Source of the DNA: Schlesneria sp. DSM 10557
Lineage (GTDB): Bacteria; Planctomycetota; Planctomycetia; Planctomycetales; Planctomycetaceae
Direction: 5' to 3'
Assembly: GCF_041860085.1 (NCBI RefSeq)
Contig: NZ_CP124747.1
Coordinates: forward strand, 1,798,001-1,862,000
Length of the DNA stretch: 64,000 nucleotides
Made by a program: the position numbers and the translations under genes. Every line of letters starts with the position of its first letter. The stretch's first letter is position 1. Under the pieces are notes generated by a model that saw nothing but the letters and a program-made list of their open reading frames with translations, ran no database searches and was not told the origin of the DNA. Positions 18,018 to 27,184 of this stretch are shown here, one piece after another.

Positions 18018-19142
18018 TCACTTTTCCTGGACGAAGCGGACCAGATTGTCGACCAGATCAGGCATTCGGTCAAGTTGGCTGGACCATTGTTCTGTCTGAC
18101 TTTGAATTACGCCCAAATTTGCCAGGAAATCGCCCCACTCATTTCCCGGGGAAACGGCTCCATTCCACACGTACCACAGGTTTCTGACTGCCTGACGAGC
18201 GACATCGGGCATGAGTGACAGATATCTGGACAGAAACGCTTCTAATTTCACCAGATGAGTGTTCTCGGACTGAGGATAGATCTGCCAGACAAACGGGCGT
18301 TTCGCCCACTGAGCACGGATGAATGAGTCCTCGCCCCGCACAAAATTCAGGTCGCAAACTCGCAACAACCGGTCGTACTCCGTATGAACGAGAAACGGAA
18401 TCGGGTGTACGGTCAGCGTGCCTCGCGTCAGCGGCATCCCGTCGACAAGCTCCCTCTGGAACCAGTCCGCCAGCTGCTTCCGGGCCGCCCCCGGTGACGC
18501 CAGCACGCGGATGGGGACCGAATTGTGTGCCCAGGTCGACAAAAGATCTGGCAGGATTGGGTTTTCGTAGCAGAAGAGCGACAGTCGCACCTCGTGCGGC
18601 TGGCGGTCAGGTACCCCCAGTTGATTCAGAAACAGGGCGTCATCAGCGGCCGACACCCCCGCATGCGACGCGAGCAATCCCCGTTCTCGCAGCAGCCCCC
18701 CCGTTTTCTCCGTAAATCCGGGGTAGAAAAAGTACTTCTTCAACGGGAGCCTGGGATGGGGTGAGACCAGTCCGTGACACTCTTCCACCCACGATTCGGC
18801 ACTCAGATACTCCAGGTTAATCCAGACAGGAGTTTTCTCACGCTGCACAATGGCGTTCAGGTAATTGTCGGAAAGTTCGCAACCGAATGCCTCGATCACG
18901 ACATCCGCCGCCGAGTCGACGGTGCACTCGGGAGTCCAGTGGAGCACCTCGACTGAACCCAGCTTTTGTCGCGCCAGCAGCGGCGAAAGCTCGGGGGACA
19001 TGACGGCAAACGTCTCGAGATCATCAACCCATAACCTCACCTGGAAGCAATGTTCCTGACTTAACTGCCGTGCAAGACGCCAGCAGACCCCCACATCTCC
19101 AAAATTGTCAACGACGGAACAGAAGATATCCCAGGACGACAT
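18018..19142 (-). CDS. earP: EF-P arginine rhamnosyltransferase EarP
   Basis: EarP transfers rhamnose from dTDP-rhamnose to the loop arginine of EF-P and is needed for EF-P activity where it occurs. The 374-residue length is typical. The N-terminus has D-I-F-C-S-V-V-D-N-F-G-D-V-G-V-C-W-R-L-A, with Asp12 and Asp16 at the positions reported as essential in Pseudomonas enzymes. The middle holds N-L-E-Y-L-S-A-E-S-W-V and S-P-H-P-R-L. The C-terminal nucleotide-sugar site reads F-V-R-G-E-D-S-F-I-R-A-Q-W-A-K-R-P-F-V-W, a signature of this GT-B family. The ATG lacks a clear ribosome binding site. The partner efp is directly downstream with the matching arginine. No rhamnose synthesis genes are in the window. 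Confidence 0.95.
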   Translation of the reverse strand: MSSWDIFCSVVDNFGDVGVCWRLARQLSQEHCFQVRLWVDDLETFAVMSPELSPLLARQKLGSVEVLHWTPECTVDSAADVVIEAFGCELSDNYLNAIVQREKTPVWINLEYLSAESWVEECHGLVSPHPRLPLKKYFFYPGFTEKTGGLLRERGLLASHAGVSAADDALFLNQLGVPDRQPHEVRLSLFCYENPILPDLLSTWAHNSVPIRVLASPGAARKQLADWFQRELVDGMPLTRGTLTVHPIPFLVHTEYDRLLRVCDLNFVRGEDSFIRAQWAKRPFVWQIYPQSENTHLVKLEAFLSRYLSLMPDVARQAVRNLWYVWNGAVSPGNEWGDFLANLGVIQSQTEQWSSQLDRMPDLVDNLVRFVQEK

Positions 19143-20316
19143 GCGAACGAATCACTTTCGATCTTCAATATGCAGGAACAGGGTCGCGAAGACTTTACAT
19201 CGCTTCCGACGCCATCGTCTACACGGCCTGAGGATGACTTCGCGCGAATCGCATCAGGTAGAGGTTAAACGCTGGAGTTTAACTTCCCCCATACAACCAT
19301 CCACACCGTACAACCATTCCCACAGTGGCTCGGGTTGCTCGTCGGTCACCGCAGCGTTGACCACTGGCTTGAGGCACCCATTCCATTTCACCCAGAGGCT
19401 TTTCGGAATTGCACCTGACGGGGACGCCCCTGAGTGCCGCTTCGGGCAACAAGTGAATGCCAGAGCATGGGGTGGCAGGTCAGAGGGACTCCAACCTGAA
19501 GCAGCGTGCAAGCTTGATTCCTTGTCCGCAGAAACATTGCGGAGATCAAGCTGTGAAGCAGCGTTGTTTCAAATTGGGCTCAGCATCATGACAGAACGCC
19601 TGATGCGGAACGAACAGGAACTTGCGGCGTCCACCGGGCATGACCTTAGGTTCGATCGCGGCACAAATTGTCCCGAGGGTTTGTCCCGAGGGTTAGCGCA
19701 GTCCAGCCGGTCCCTCCCATAGCGGGCTGGTTTCGGGGACAGCGGTTAGCAGATTGAGCACGGAATGCCCCGGGTGACCAGGCAAAGGATGGAAGTCGCC
19801 AAAACGATGCCCGGTTACTGACAGCCCCCCGACAGGTTTGAGTCAGGTCTTGATGTCTTGGAATGAAATTTTCGAAGTTTCCGGGAGAACACAAGGCCTG
19901 CACAATCGCCCACTGTCATGCGTTGACATGTGATGCGGATACAGGCCGTCGCCATCGATTTGATGTCAAGACTCTCGAAACAGAACTGCTCAAGGGGCAG
20001 ACCTGAAGGTGGGAGAACTTGTGAAAGACGTCGAAATGGACAGGCTTGCTCGTCGCCAGATTGACGACGGAAGAATCTGCTTTTGAACACGCTCACCGAC
20101 AGTTTTGTTCGTGAGAAAAGGTTGCTTTTAGCTCGTATCAATCCACTGGAAGGCCCAAATCCACGGGTGAAATTCGCCCCCGTTCTGGCATCACTTGCTG
20201 TGAATCGGTGAAAAAACTAATTAAGATCAGTGATTGCTACGGCAGAGTGACTGCCGCACATGGTTTCTACCACAACAATGATTGCCGCATCTTAGCCATG
20301 CCGCCAGGAGAGACGT
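19143..20316. other. 1.17-kb intergenic region with inverted repeats and possible decayed sequence
   Basis: No gene is called. The left end must hold the earP promoter. Structures seen are GTTAAAC/GTTTAAC around a 6-base loop (19264-19283), a nested hairpin GCTTGAT/ATCAAGC enclosing TCCGC/GCGGA (19512-19551), a 13-bp tandem duplication (19668-19693), and CCAGCC/GGCTGG (19703-19730). Two minus-strand open frames, 19254-19511 and a stretch within 19700-19822, read somewhat protein-like but lack starts and recognised domains. They may be remnants or a dispersed repeat. An AGGAGAG ribosome binding site for the next gene ends the region. Confidence 0.45.
19668..19693. repeat. 13-bp tandem duplication
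   Basis: TTGTCCCGAGGGT occurs twice head to tail (19668-19680 and 19681-19693) in non-coding DNA upstream of the oxidoreductase gene. Confidence 0.85.
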
Positions 20317-21801
20317 ATGAGTCGAAAAACGTCACGTCGCGAGTTCATTCAAAACACATCGGCGATCGGAGCCGCCCTCTTTGTTGGCGGTGCGGTCGAT
20401 CTGCGTGGTCAAGAACGCTCTGCGAACGAGCAACTCAATGTTGCCTGTTTCGGAGTTGGTGGTAAAGGGGCAAGCGATTCCAGCAACGCTGCAGCGTTCG
20501 GTAATGTCATCGCCATCTGCGACGTCGATCGCAACACACTGGAAAGCAAAGGCAAATCCAAGGGGTTCGAGAACGCCGAAAAGTTCACTGACTACCGGGA
20601 ACTGCTGGCCAAGTACGGCAAGAAGATCGACATCTGCAACGTCAGCACCCCTGACCACATGCACGGCCCGATCACGCTGGCCGCAATGCGACTGGGCATC
20701 AGCTGCTACACGCAGAAACCACTGACCCGCACCATCTACGAAGCCCGGTTGCTCGCCCATGTCGCGAAGGAAACCGGCGTCTGTACTCAGATGGGTAATC
20801 AGGGTACGGCACTCGATTCCTCACGTGAAGCGATCGCTCAGTTGCAGTCAGGCGTACTGGGCCCCCTGAAGGAAGTGTTTGCCTGGTCAAACCGTCCCGT
20901 CTGGGCTCAGGGTCCTGGTCGCCGGATGACCCTCGAAAAGTTCGCTGCTCAAGCGAAAGAAGCAGATCCCGAAACCGCACCAAAGCTGATCGAAAAGAAG
21001 AAGGAAGAAATCGCCAAGGCTCTGGAACGCGTTGACTGGAAGAACTGGCTGGGTGTGGCTCCCACACGCGAATTCTGGCCAGGTCTCTACCACACCTTCC
21101 AGCACCGTGGCTGGTGGGACTTCGGAACGGGGGCATTGGGCGATATGGCCTGCCATCAGTTGACCGTTCCGTTCGCCGCTTGCGATCTCCGAGATCCCGT
21201 CTCCGTTGTGGCCAAGTCCACGGGACACGACTTCGACAGCTTCCCCGCAAGTTCCATCATCAAGTTTGAATTCCCTGAAACGTCGCTTCGTCCTGCCATC
21301 CCATTCTGGTGGTACGATCGCCGCGGGAACAAGCCGCCGATGGAAGTCTTCGAGAAATACGGGATCACGAACGTCTCTGACAGCGGCGTGCTGATCATCG
21401 GTGAGAAGGGTGTCTTCTACAGTTCTGACGACTACTGTGCTGTCTACGAACTCAAGGGCGTCGACAAAGTCAAAGTCGACTACGAGAAGGCAGAAGACAA
21501 GGGTAACAACGACCTGAACAACATGTACGAATTGTTCAAGGCCAAACGACTCGGCGATCCCAAGATCTGTAAGTCGAACTTCATCGACCGAGCCGGTCCT
21601 CTGACCGAAACCATCCTGCTGGGCAACCTCGCTGTCTGGGCTGCCGCCAAGGGTGGAGCTGACGGTGAAATGGGTGACTGGGGTGAAAAGGTGGAATGGG
21701 ATGCCAAGAATCTCAAGGTCACCAACCTTGCCAGCCTCAAGACCCCCGGTGTTGCCGATTTGATCAAGCCGGTTTACGCCGAAGGGCACCGACTCGACTA
21801 G
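20317..21801 (+). CDS. Tat-exported Gfo/Idh/MocA-family oxidoreductase
   Basis: The 494-residue protein has a twin-arginine signal (S-R-R-E-F-I-Q-N-T then a hydrophobic Ala/Gly stretch to about residue 30). The Rossmann fold begins at V-A-C-F-G-V-G-G-K-G, and I-A-I-C-D-V-D supplies the acidic end of beta 2. The usual E-K-P motif is T-Q-K-P, with Gln replacing Glu. C-terminal segments with W-D-F-G-T-G-A-L-G-D-M-A-C-H match the planctomycete branch. The enzyme should use NAD(P) or a tightly bound cofactor on a sugar or cyclitol in the periplasm; the substrate is unknown. An AGGAGAG lies 7 bases before the ATG, and a strong terminator follows. Confidence 0.93.
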   Translation: MSRKTSRREFIQNTSAIGAALFVGGAVDLRGQERSANEQLNVACFGVGGKGASDSSNAAAFGNVIAICDVDRNTLESKGKSKGFENAEKFTDYRELLAKYGKKIDICNVSTPDHMHGPITLAAMRLGISCYTQKPLTRTIYEARLLAHVAKETGVCTQMGNQGTALDSSREAIAQLQSGVLGPLKEVFAWSNRPVWAQGPGRRMTLEKFAAQAKEADPETAPKLIEKKKEEIAKALERVDWKNWLGVAPTREFWPGLYHTFQHRGWWDFGTGALGDMACHQLTVPFAACDLRDPVSVVAKSTGHDFDSFPASSIIKFEFPETSLRPAIPFWWYDRRGNKPPMEVFEKYGITNVSDSGVLIIGEKGVFYSSDDYCAVYELKGVDKVKVDYEKAEDKGNNDLNNMYELFKAKRLGDPKICKSNFIDRAGPLTETILLGNLAVWAAAKGGADGEMGDWGEKVEWDAKNLKVTNLASLKTPGVADLIKPVYAEGHRLD

Positions 21802-21821
21802 TCGCAGTCCGAATTCCGTAG

Positions 21822-21855
21822 GGGCGCATGTCGCAAGGCATGCGCCCTTTTCGTT
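21822..21855 (+). terminator. Rho-independent terminator after the oxidoreductase gene
   Basis: A 9-bp perfect stem (GGGCGCATG with CATGCGCCC, 8-base loop) is followed by TTTTCGTTT. Confidence 0.9.
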
Positions 21856-22125
21856 TACGGACTTCATGTTGTCACACTCCACGGAACCTTTGCTGAAACG
21901 CGTCGCCCGCTGCCACCAGAATCGGTCCTTCATGCACCATGATCATGGGGTCCGGCGGCCTCGGTCGTTGCCCGAGCGAGGAAATGTGGAACCTGTTTCC
22001 ATCGTCGCTTTAATCCCTCTCTGTCAATCATCCCCGGTCCTCACTGCTTCAGAATTTGTATCCGGCTCGATACAGTAGGAAATCCGCTACTGACGATGCC
22101 GTTTGGAAATAAGACGAGAAGAATC

Positions 22126-23493
22126 ATGAACGTTAGTTTTTCACAGTTGACGAAAACCGGAATCACCATCGGACTGTTAGTGGTGTCAGGCTGCACCAAG
22201 CCCCAAGATTCCAGCACGCAGACCGGCACACCTCCAACCGGAGCCGATCCGAAAGTAACGACTCCCGCCACGCCGTCGACGCCGGCCGCCAAGCCATCCA
22301 AACCGGCCACCGCCACGGCTGATGACGTCAATGCAGCCCGCAAGCGGATCGACGAACTGGGTGCTCGTGCAAAGTATTCGCCGAAAACGGGCGACCTGTT
22401 GACGGAAATTATCATTCAGGACGGATCGAACCTGACGGCTGCTGACGTCGCACTGTTTGGGAAGCTGAGCGATCTCGAAAAGCTGCAGATCTTCAATTGC
22501 CGGGCACTCAACGAAGAAATGGCCTCGACGCTCGGTTCCTTGAAGGGCCTCAAGAGTCTCGCGCTGACGAACTCGGCCATCAATGATTCGGCGGTCGAGA
22601 TGATTGTGAAATCGTTCCCAGAATTGACCGAACTGGATCTCTCGTCCAATACCAACATGTCCAACGGGGTTGTCAAAATCCTCAGCACTTTGGACAAACT
22701 GCAGCGATTGACGCTGGTCCAGAACAAAGTCAACGATATTGGTGCTCAGCGGCTGGCGAAGCTTCAGGAGCTTCGGTCGCTGGACCTGCGCGGCAATATG
22801 GAAGCGGGGAACATGGCTCTGGACGTGGTCGGGGATCTCCCCAAACTGACGTCCTTCAAGCACCGGAGTACTGCCGTCGACGATACGGGACTGGAAGCGC
22901 TCAGCCGTAATCAGTCGATCGAATCGCTGCTCTTGCAGGACTTCGTCATTACGGACCAGTCTGGACCGCATCTGGCCAAGCTGAGCAAGTTGTCGCAACT
23001 CGAAATCTTCCGCTGTCAGGGATTCGGCACCGAAGGGGTCCTGGCGCTCAAAGGAATGGGACTAACCCGCTTCACGCTTCGCGACCTGCCCAACGTCGAT
23101 AATCGTGCGATGGAAGTTTTCGACGATCTTCCGAAGCTCAAGCGACTCTATCTGCATGAACTTCCCTCTGTCGGTGATGAGGGGCTCAAACACCTGGCGG
23201 CACTCTCCTCGCTGGAACTGCTTGATATCTGGACCGTACCACAGATGACCGATGCCACAGTCGAGGTGATCGCGTCGCTGCCGAACCTCAAGGAACTGTC
23301 CATCCGAGCAACGGGAGTCACCGATAAAGCCATCGACAGCCTGCTGAAGATCGCCAGCCTGCAATCCTTGACGTTCAAAGAGAACGGAAGCGTCACCGCG
23401 GAAGGCCTCAAGCAGCTCAGTTCGCGAAAGTGGCAGAAGCTCGACATCGGCTCGTCGGACGCAGCGGAAGGGAGTGACGGTGCAGGGCAGTAA
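22126..23493 (+). CDS. Leucine-rich repeat lipoprotein
   Basis: A lipoprotein signal ends with L-V-V-S-G-C, giving a lipidated Cys23 from the ATG at 22126. A Thr/Pro/Ala-rich linker follows, then about a dozen leucine-rich repeats of the cysteine-containing/RNI-like type (for example L-E-K-L-Q-I-F-N-C and L-R-S-L-D-L-R-G-N). It is about 455 residues long. No catalytic domain is seen. Such proteins are common in planctomycetes and probably bind protein partners at the cell envelope. An upstream ATG at 22096 would add 10 residues before the signal. It has its own terminators on both sides, so it is likely monocistronic. Confidence 0.88.
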   Translation: MNVSFSQLTKTGITIGLLVVSGCTKPQDSSTQTGTPPTGADPKVTTPATPSTPAAKPSKPATATADDVNAARKRIDELGARAKYSPKTGDLLTEIIIQDGSNLTAADVALFGKLSDLEKLQIFNCRALNEEMASTLGSLKGLKSLALTNSAINDSAVEMIVKSFPELTELDLSSNTNMSNGVVKILSTLDKLQRLTLVQNKVNDIGAQRLAKLQELRSLDLRGNMEAGNMALDVVGDLPKLTSFKHRSTAVDDTGLEALSRNQSIESLLLQDFVITDQSGPHLAKLSKLSQLEIFRCQGFGTEGVLALKGMGLTRFTLRDLPNVDNRAMEVFDDLPKLKRLYLHELPSVGDEGLKHLAALSSLELLDIWTVPQMTDATVEVIASLPNLKELSIRATGVTDKAIDSLLKIASLQSLTFKENGSVTAEGLKQLSSRKWQKLDIGSSDAAEGSDGAGQ

Positions 23494-23576
23494 TCCCGGC
23501 CAAAGGGTCACCCTCGCTCACGAGAACTGAAAGAGAAAGAAAGCCGCTGCCAGCCCCGGCAATGTTGCAATTTTGT

Positions 23577-23626
23577 CCCCTGATCCTGATTCGAACAGTC
23601 GAACCAGGATCAGGGGATTTTCTTTT
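23577..23626 (+). terminator. Rho-independent terminator after the leucine-rich lipoprotein gene
   Basis: CCCCTGATCCTG (23577-23588) pairs perfectly with CAGGATCAGGGG (23605-23616), enclosing a smaller TCGA-containing hairpin, followed by ATTTTCTTTT. Confidence 0.9.
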
Positions 23627-23827
23627 GATGACTCACCGATGGCAATCGAGAGGTGAGCTGCAAGAGCCGTCCAAAGGTCCATACATGCAGATTCGTTGAA
23701 ACATTCTCGTCTGCATCGGTAGAATTTCGGTACTCCGAAACTCCATTCCTCTGTGATTTCCACGTCCCCTGTTTGGGCGTTCGTATCGATTCGACGTATT
23801 GTCCCTCAATCCAATCGGAAGGCAGAC

Positions 23828-25762
23828 ATGCGAACTTGCTCAGTCCGAAACGCTTGCCTCGCTTCGTTTGTTTGGCTGTTCGTTCTTTTGTCCCTCTCGC
23901 CCACGCCAGTGATGTCACAGGACGACTACCGCACCTGGTCAGACTCGACCGGAAAGAACAAGATCAAGGCCAGGTTTATCAAGGTAGAGGACGACGTCGT
24001 CACCCTGGAAAAACAGGATGGAGACGAAGTTGAAATCGAGTTGAAGAAACTGAGCAGTGCGGATCAAAAGTTCGTATCCAACCTGCAGAAAGAAGAGGAA
24101 GACAGCCCCTTCAAGACCAAGCGCGACGACCCCTTCAAAAGCAAATCATCGGGAAAGAAACCGGCTTCCGGTAAAGCGAGCGCCGATGATTCAGGGGGCC
24201 CCCGGACGGTGACTGTTGACCTCTCGGGTGTCGAACAGATCAGTCTGGCCGCGACGGGTGAGCCGTGGAAGCTGGATATCGTCGCCCCCGAGTCATCTCC
24301 TGCAGCGACCCGCTTGAAGTCGATTCCGCTTCCCTCGAAGACCAACTTTTTTGAGGGCTTAAAGGGGATGGCGATCAGTCGTGGAACGACATCAAAGTTT
24401 GCCGTAGTGGGGTATCTCCTGGATAAGCACGGGGAAGGGGGGACGATTCGAGTCGCGATTTGCGACCTGAAAACGGGCAAATGCGGTACCCCCGCAGTCG
24501 GCGTCGGCAAAATGGTTCCCATTGCCCTGCATGATGATGGGCAGCAAATCATCATGCGCCGCGAAGAATTTGGATTCGGTAATCAGGACCGTCTTGAGGT
24601 CTGGATCCCCAAAGGAAACAAGGTCACTAAAAAGGTTTCATGGACTCCCTACGAGGCGGATCAGGGTGCTGCCCGTGATGTCCTCTGGGCTGAGTTCGTG
24701 AACGCGGAAACGCTGGCCACGTCGAGTCGCGACGGGAAAGTCGTGCTCTGGAAGTTCCCCGAAATTGAACCGGTCTGCCAGTTCGACACTGCCAACGGTG
24801 CGGTTCCCGCCCTGAGTCCAGATCGGAAATGGATCGCCTTCTCTAACGGTTCCGACGTTGGTGTATTTGACATTGAAAAACAGGAAGTGGTCGCGATTCA
24901 ACAAACGCCGACCAAGCTCCAATGGCCTTACATGGCTTTCAGTCCCACGTGTCAAAAGCTGGCCTGTCTTGCCTTCGACAAAGTCCTGGTCTGGAACCTC
25001 GCGACGGGCGAACTCGAGCGGACTATTCCCTGTACGGGACTTAACGTGCATGGAAGTATTGAGTTCCCCGATGATGCCTTTGTCCTGGTAGGCAATCACT
25101 ACCTGCTCGATCTGCAGAATCAACTGAAACTCTGGACTTACGAGGGAGCCGAGCAGGTTCGCTCGGCGGATGGAATCACCTATTTCGCGGTGACCGAAGG
25201 CGAAAAGAAAGCCGGTGCACTCGTCCCGCTGCAGATTCCTCATCCCGCCGCCAAAACACTCCTGAAGAAGGCATTGACCGATCCTGACCTGTTTGTTTTA
25301 CGAGAGGGGACGACAGTCAAAATTGATGTCAGTGGGATCCCCGATGCCACACAACGGGACCGCGTGGTCAAAGGCCTGACCAGGCAACTCGAAGCCATCG
25401 GCTGCAAGGCGGGGGCCAACGGTTCCATCAATCTGCTGGCCAGTGTTGAAGGACCCAAAGACACCGAAATCAATTTCATTGCCGTCGGGACTTATAAGTT
25501 CAAAGAATACGTGAGTCAGGTGAAATTCACTTACCGAGACCAGCCGGTCTGGCATTCCGCTCAGACGAACGCACCCGGGATTGTGCAGTTGCAGAAGGGT
25601 GAGAATATGGACAGCCACCTCCGCGCCCGGGAAAAGCCGAGCTACGAATTCTTCGAGAACGTCCAGTTGCCGAAGTTTCTACAGAAACCGAGTGCAGGAC
25701 AGGGGCCGGGACATTCACTGACACTGGGCCAGTCAAAGGTTTCCACCACAGGGATTCGCTGA
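23828..25762 (+). CDS. Exported SHD1-domain protein with WD40-like propeller
   Basis: The ATG at 23828 starts a signal peptide (hydrophobic core ending P-V-M-S-Q). Immediately after comes an SHD1 (SLA1 homology 1) domain, R-T-W-S-D-S-T-G-K through K-L-S-S-A-D-Q-K-F-V, at about residues 33-85, which is common in planctomycete secreted proteins. A charged, Lys/Ser-rich linker follows. The centre has WD40-like blades (T-S-S-R-D-G-K-V-V-L-W-K, V-L-V-W-N-L-A-T-G-E-L-E), probably forming a beta-propeller. The C-terminal 150 residues are unrecognised. The length is 644 residues and no catalytic residues are evident. An upstream frame to 23753 lacks a signal and is not used. Confidence 0.85.
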   Translation: MRTCSVRNACLASFVWLFVLLSLSPTPVMSQDDYRTWSDSTGKNKIKARFIKVEDDVVTLEKQDGDEVEIELKKLSSADQKFVSNLQKEEEDSPFKTKRDDPFKSKSSGKKPASGKASADDSGGPRTVTVDLSGVEQISLAATGEPWKLDIVAPESSPAATRLKSIPLPSKTNFFEGLKGMAISRGTTSKFAVVGYLLDKHGEGGTIRVAICDLKTGKCGTPAVGVGKMVPIALHDDGQQIIMRREEFGFGNQDRLEVWIPKGNKVTKKVSWTPYEADQGAARDVLWAEFVNAETLATSSRDGKVVLWKFPEIEPVCQFDTANGAVPALSPDRKWIAFSNGSDVGVFDIEKQEVVAIQQTPTKLQWPYMAFSPTCQKLACLAFDKVLVWNLATGELERTIPCTGLNVHGSIEFPDDAFVLVGNHYLLDLQNQLKLWTYEGAEQVRSADGITYFAVTEGEKKAGALVPLQIPHPAAKTLLKKALTDPDLFVLREGTTVKIDVSGIPDATQRDRVVKGLTRQLEAIGCKAGANGSINLLASVEGPKDTEINFIAVGTYKFKEYVSQVKFTYRDQPVWHSAQTNAPGIVQLQKGENMDSHLRAREKPSYEFFENVQLPKFLQKPSAGQGPGHSLTLGQSKVSTTGIR

Positions 25763-25854
25763 GAGTCGCATCGAGGGCAGCAGATCTTTACACTGCCGTA
25801 TTGAGGCTTTGGAAAACTTCTTGAATTGCTTCAATACGGCCTAAAAGGAGCCCC

Positions 25855-26523
25855 ATGACCGAATCGACCCCCTCGACCATCACACTCGCGATGATGCGTG
25901 AGTCGCTTTACAGTGCTGTCGTCAGCGATGCACTGGACGCACTTGGCTACAAGCGTCAATCGCCTCGACTTCCGATTCGTCCCTTCACAACCAGCGGCCT
26001 GCTGGTTGGACGCTGCAAGACTTCCCTTTGGGTCGACATGGCTCATGTAGATCCCCGCCCGTACGAACTGGAACTCAAGGCCGTTGACGAATGTCAGCCC
26101 GATGACGTCCTGATTGCGGCGGCTGGTGGATCAGTCCGATCAGGGATCTGGGGAGAGCTCCTCACGACCGCGGCCCTCAATCAAGGATGCGTCGGAGCGA
26201 TCATCGATGGTGCGATTCGTGACGTCACCAAGATTCGTGCGTTGAACTTCCCCGTCTTCGCACGTGAAACCTGCGTGTATGACAGCTTCAATCGCCAGCG
26301 CGTCGTGGATATCGATGTCCCGGTGGAAATCGATGGGGTGACGTTCTGTTCCGGAGACCTCGTCTTCGCGGACGAAGACGGCATTGTTGTCGTTCCTCAA
26401 GCCATCGAAGCGGAAGCAATTCAGCGTGCCTGGAATAAGGTCCACGCCGAAAACGAAGTTCGCGATTCGATCCGCAACGGATTGAAAGCGGGCGAAGCTT
26501 TTGCCAAATACGGTGTTCTGTAA
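25855..26523 (+). CDS. RraA-like protein (HMG/CHA aldolase-like fold)
   Basis: The 222-residue protein matches the RraA/4-hydroxy-4-methyl-2-oxoglutarate aldolase family. The binding loop G-G-S-V-R-S-G-I-W-G-E-L-L and the metal-binding D-G-A-I-R-D motif (Arg and Asp of the active site) are both present, followed by F-P-V-F-A-R. With these residues kept, an aldolase or decarboxylase acting on pyruvate-type substrates is more likely than an RNase E inhibitor. Older databases call the family dimethylmenaquinone methyltransferase, which is misleading. AAGGAG lies 6 bases before the ATG. The neighbours do not reveal the pathway. Confidence 0.88.
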   Translation: MTESTPSTITLAMMRESLYSAVVSDALDALGYKRQSPRLPIRPFTTSGLLVGRCKTSLWVDMAHVDPRPYELELKAVDECQPDDVLIAAAGGSVRSGIWGELLTTAALNQGCVGAIIDGAIRDVTKIRALNFPVFARETCVYDSFNRQRVVDIDVPVEIDGVTFCSGDLVFADEDGIVVVPQAIEAEAIQRAWNKVHAENEVRDSIRNGLKAGEAFAKYGVL

Positions 26524-26541
26524 GCGAGATCAATGGTCTTG

Positions 26542-26599
26542 CGGCTGGAGCCGGTAAGCCACGGACTCGTTTGTGTCATGGCTTCAGCCGTTTGTATTT
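26542..26599 (+). terminator. Probable terminator after the RraA-like gene
   Basis: CGGCTGGAGCC (26542-26552) pairs with GGCTTCAGCCG (26580-26590) with one G-U pair, and TTTGTATTT follows. The loop is long (27 bases). Confidence 0.65.
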
Positions 26600-27184
26600 G
26601 GTCCGCCTTGATCCAGTGACGAAGGGCGAACGCTTCTGATGATTTGCGCGGTGCCAGGTTGCACGGGCAGATTGTTTCAGCAGGCTGTTCGCCCTGATCG
26701 TTTTTTTGTGCCGGGATGCGTACACGGCTTAGTACTGTCGTGCGAAACGACCAGTCGTCCGGCCGTGGCCCGTGCAACAGAGAAGTTGCTACAATCGCAG
26801 TTGGTGCCTGTGATTCGCGTGTATCGATCTTCAAATGACATTCCACGCCCGCAGGCCTGACGCGTCTTGGCTTCTGTGCAAACCGCATCGACTGCACAAC
26901 CGGAAAAGTCTGCGACTTCTGACAGGATTCTGTCGCACGCCTACCGTTAGTCACTTCCCCTGAGGATGTGTCGCAAGGACCATGAAATCAGCGAGGGGAC
27001 TCGACGCCCCTGAAACGCGGGTCAAGAGTCTGAGTTGAAGGGAGCGAGTAGGGACCGCGTTGGCACGGACGTGAGCCATCATTCCAGGGCCAGCAGCCAC
27101 ACTGGTAAAGCGATGACCTCTCCGCACGATAGTCCGACCATGACCCGCTCGTCACGATGCGACCACAAGATTCGGGAAACATCC
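26600..27184. other. 585-base intergenic region without a supported gene
   Basis: Open frames on both strands (for example minus 26421-26954) overlap the RraA gene or lack starts and domains. No clear promoter or repeat was found. The next gene's signal peptide begins at 27185, although its frame is open from 27035. Confidence 0.4.

Noticed and set aside
19105..19722. 205-codon plus-strand frame upstream of the oxidoreductase
   Set aside because: It starts inside earP on the other strand, has no ribosome site and has low-quality composition.
20887..21933. 348-codon open frame on the minus strand
   Set aside because: It is antisense to the Gfo/Idh/MocA gene and crosses its terminator; the sequence has no domain character.
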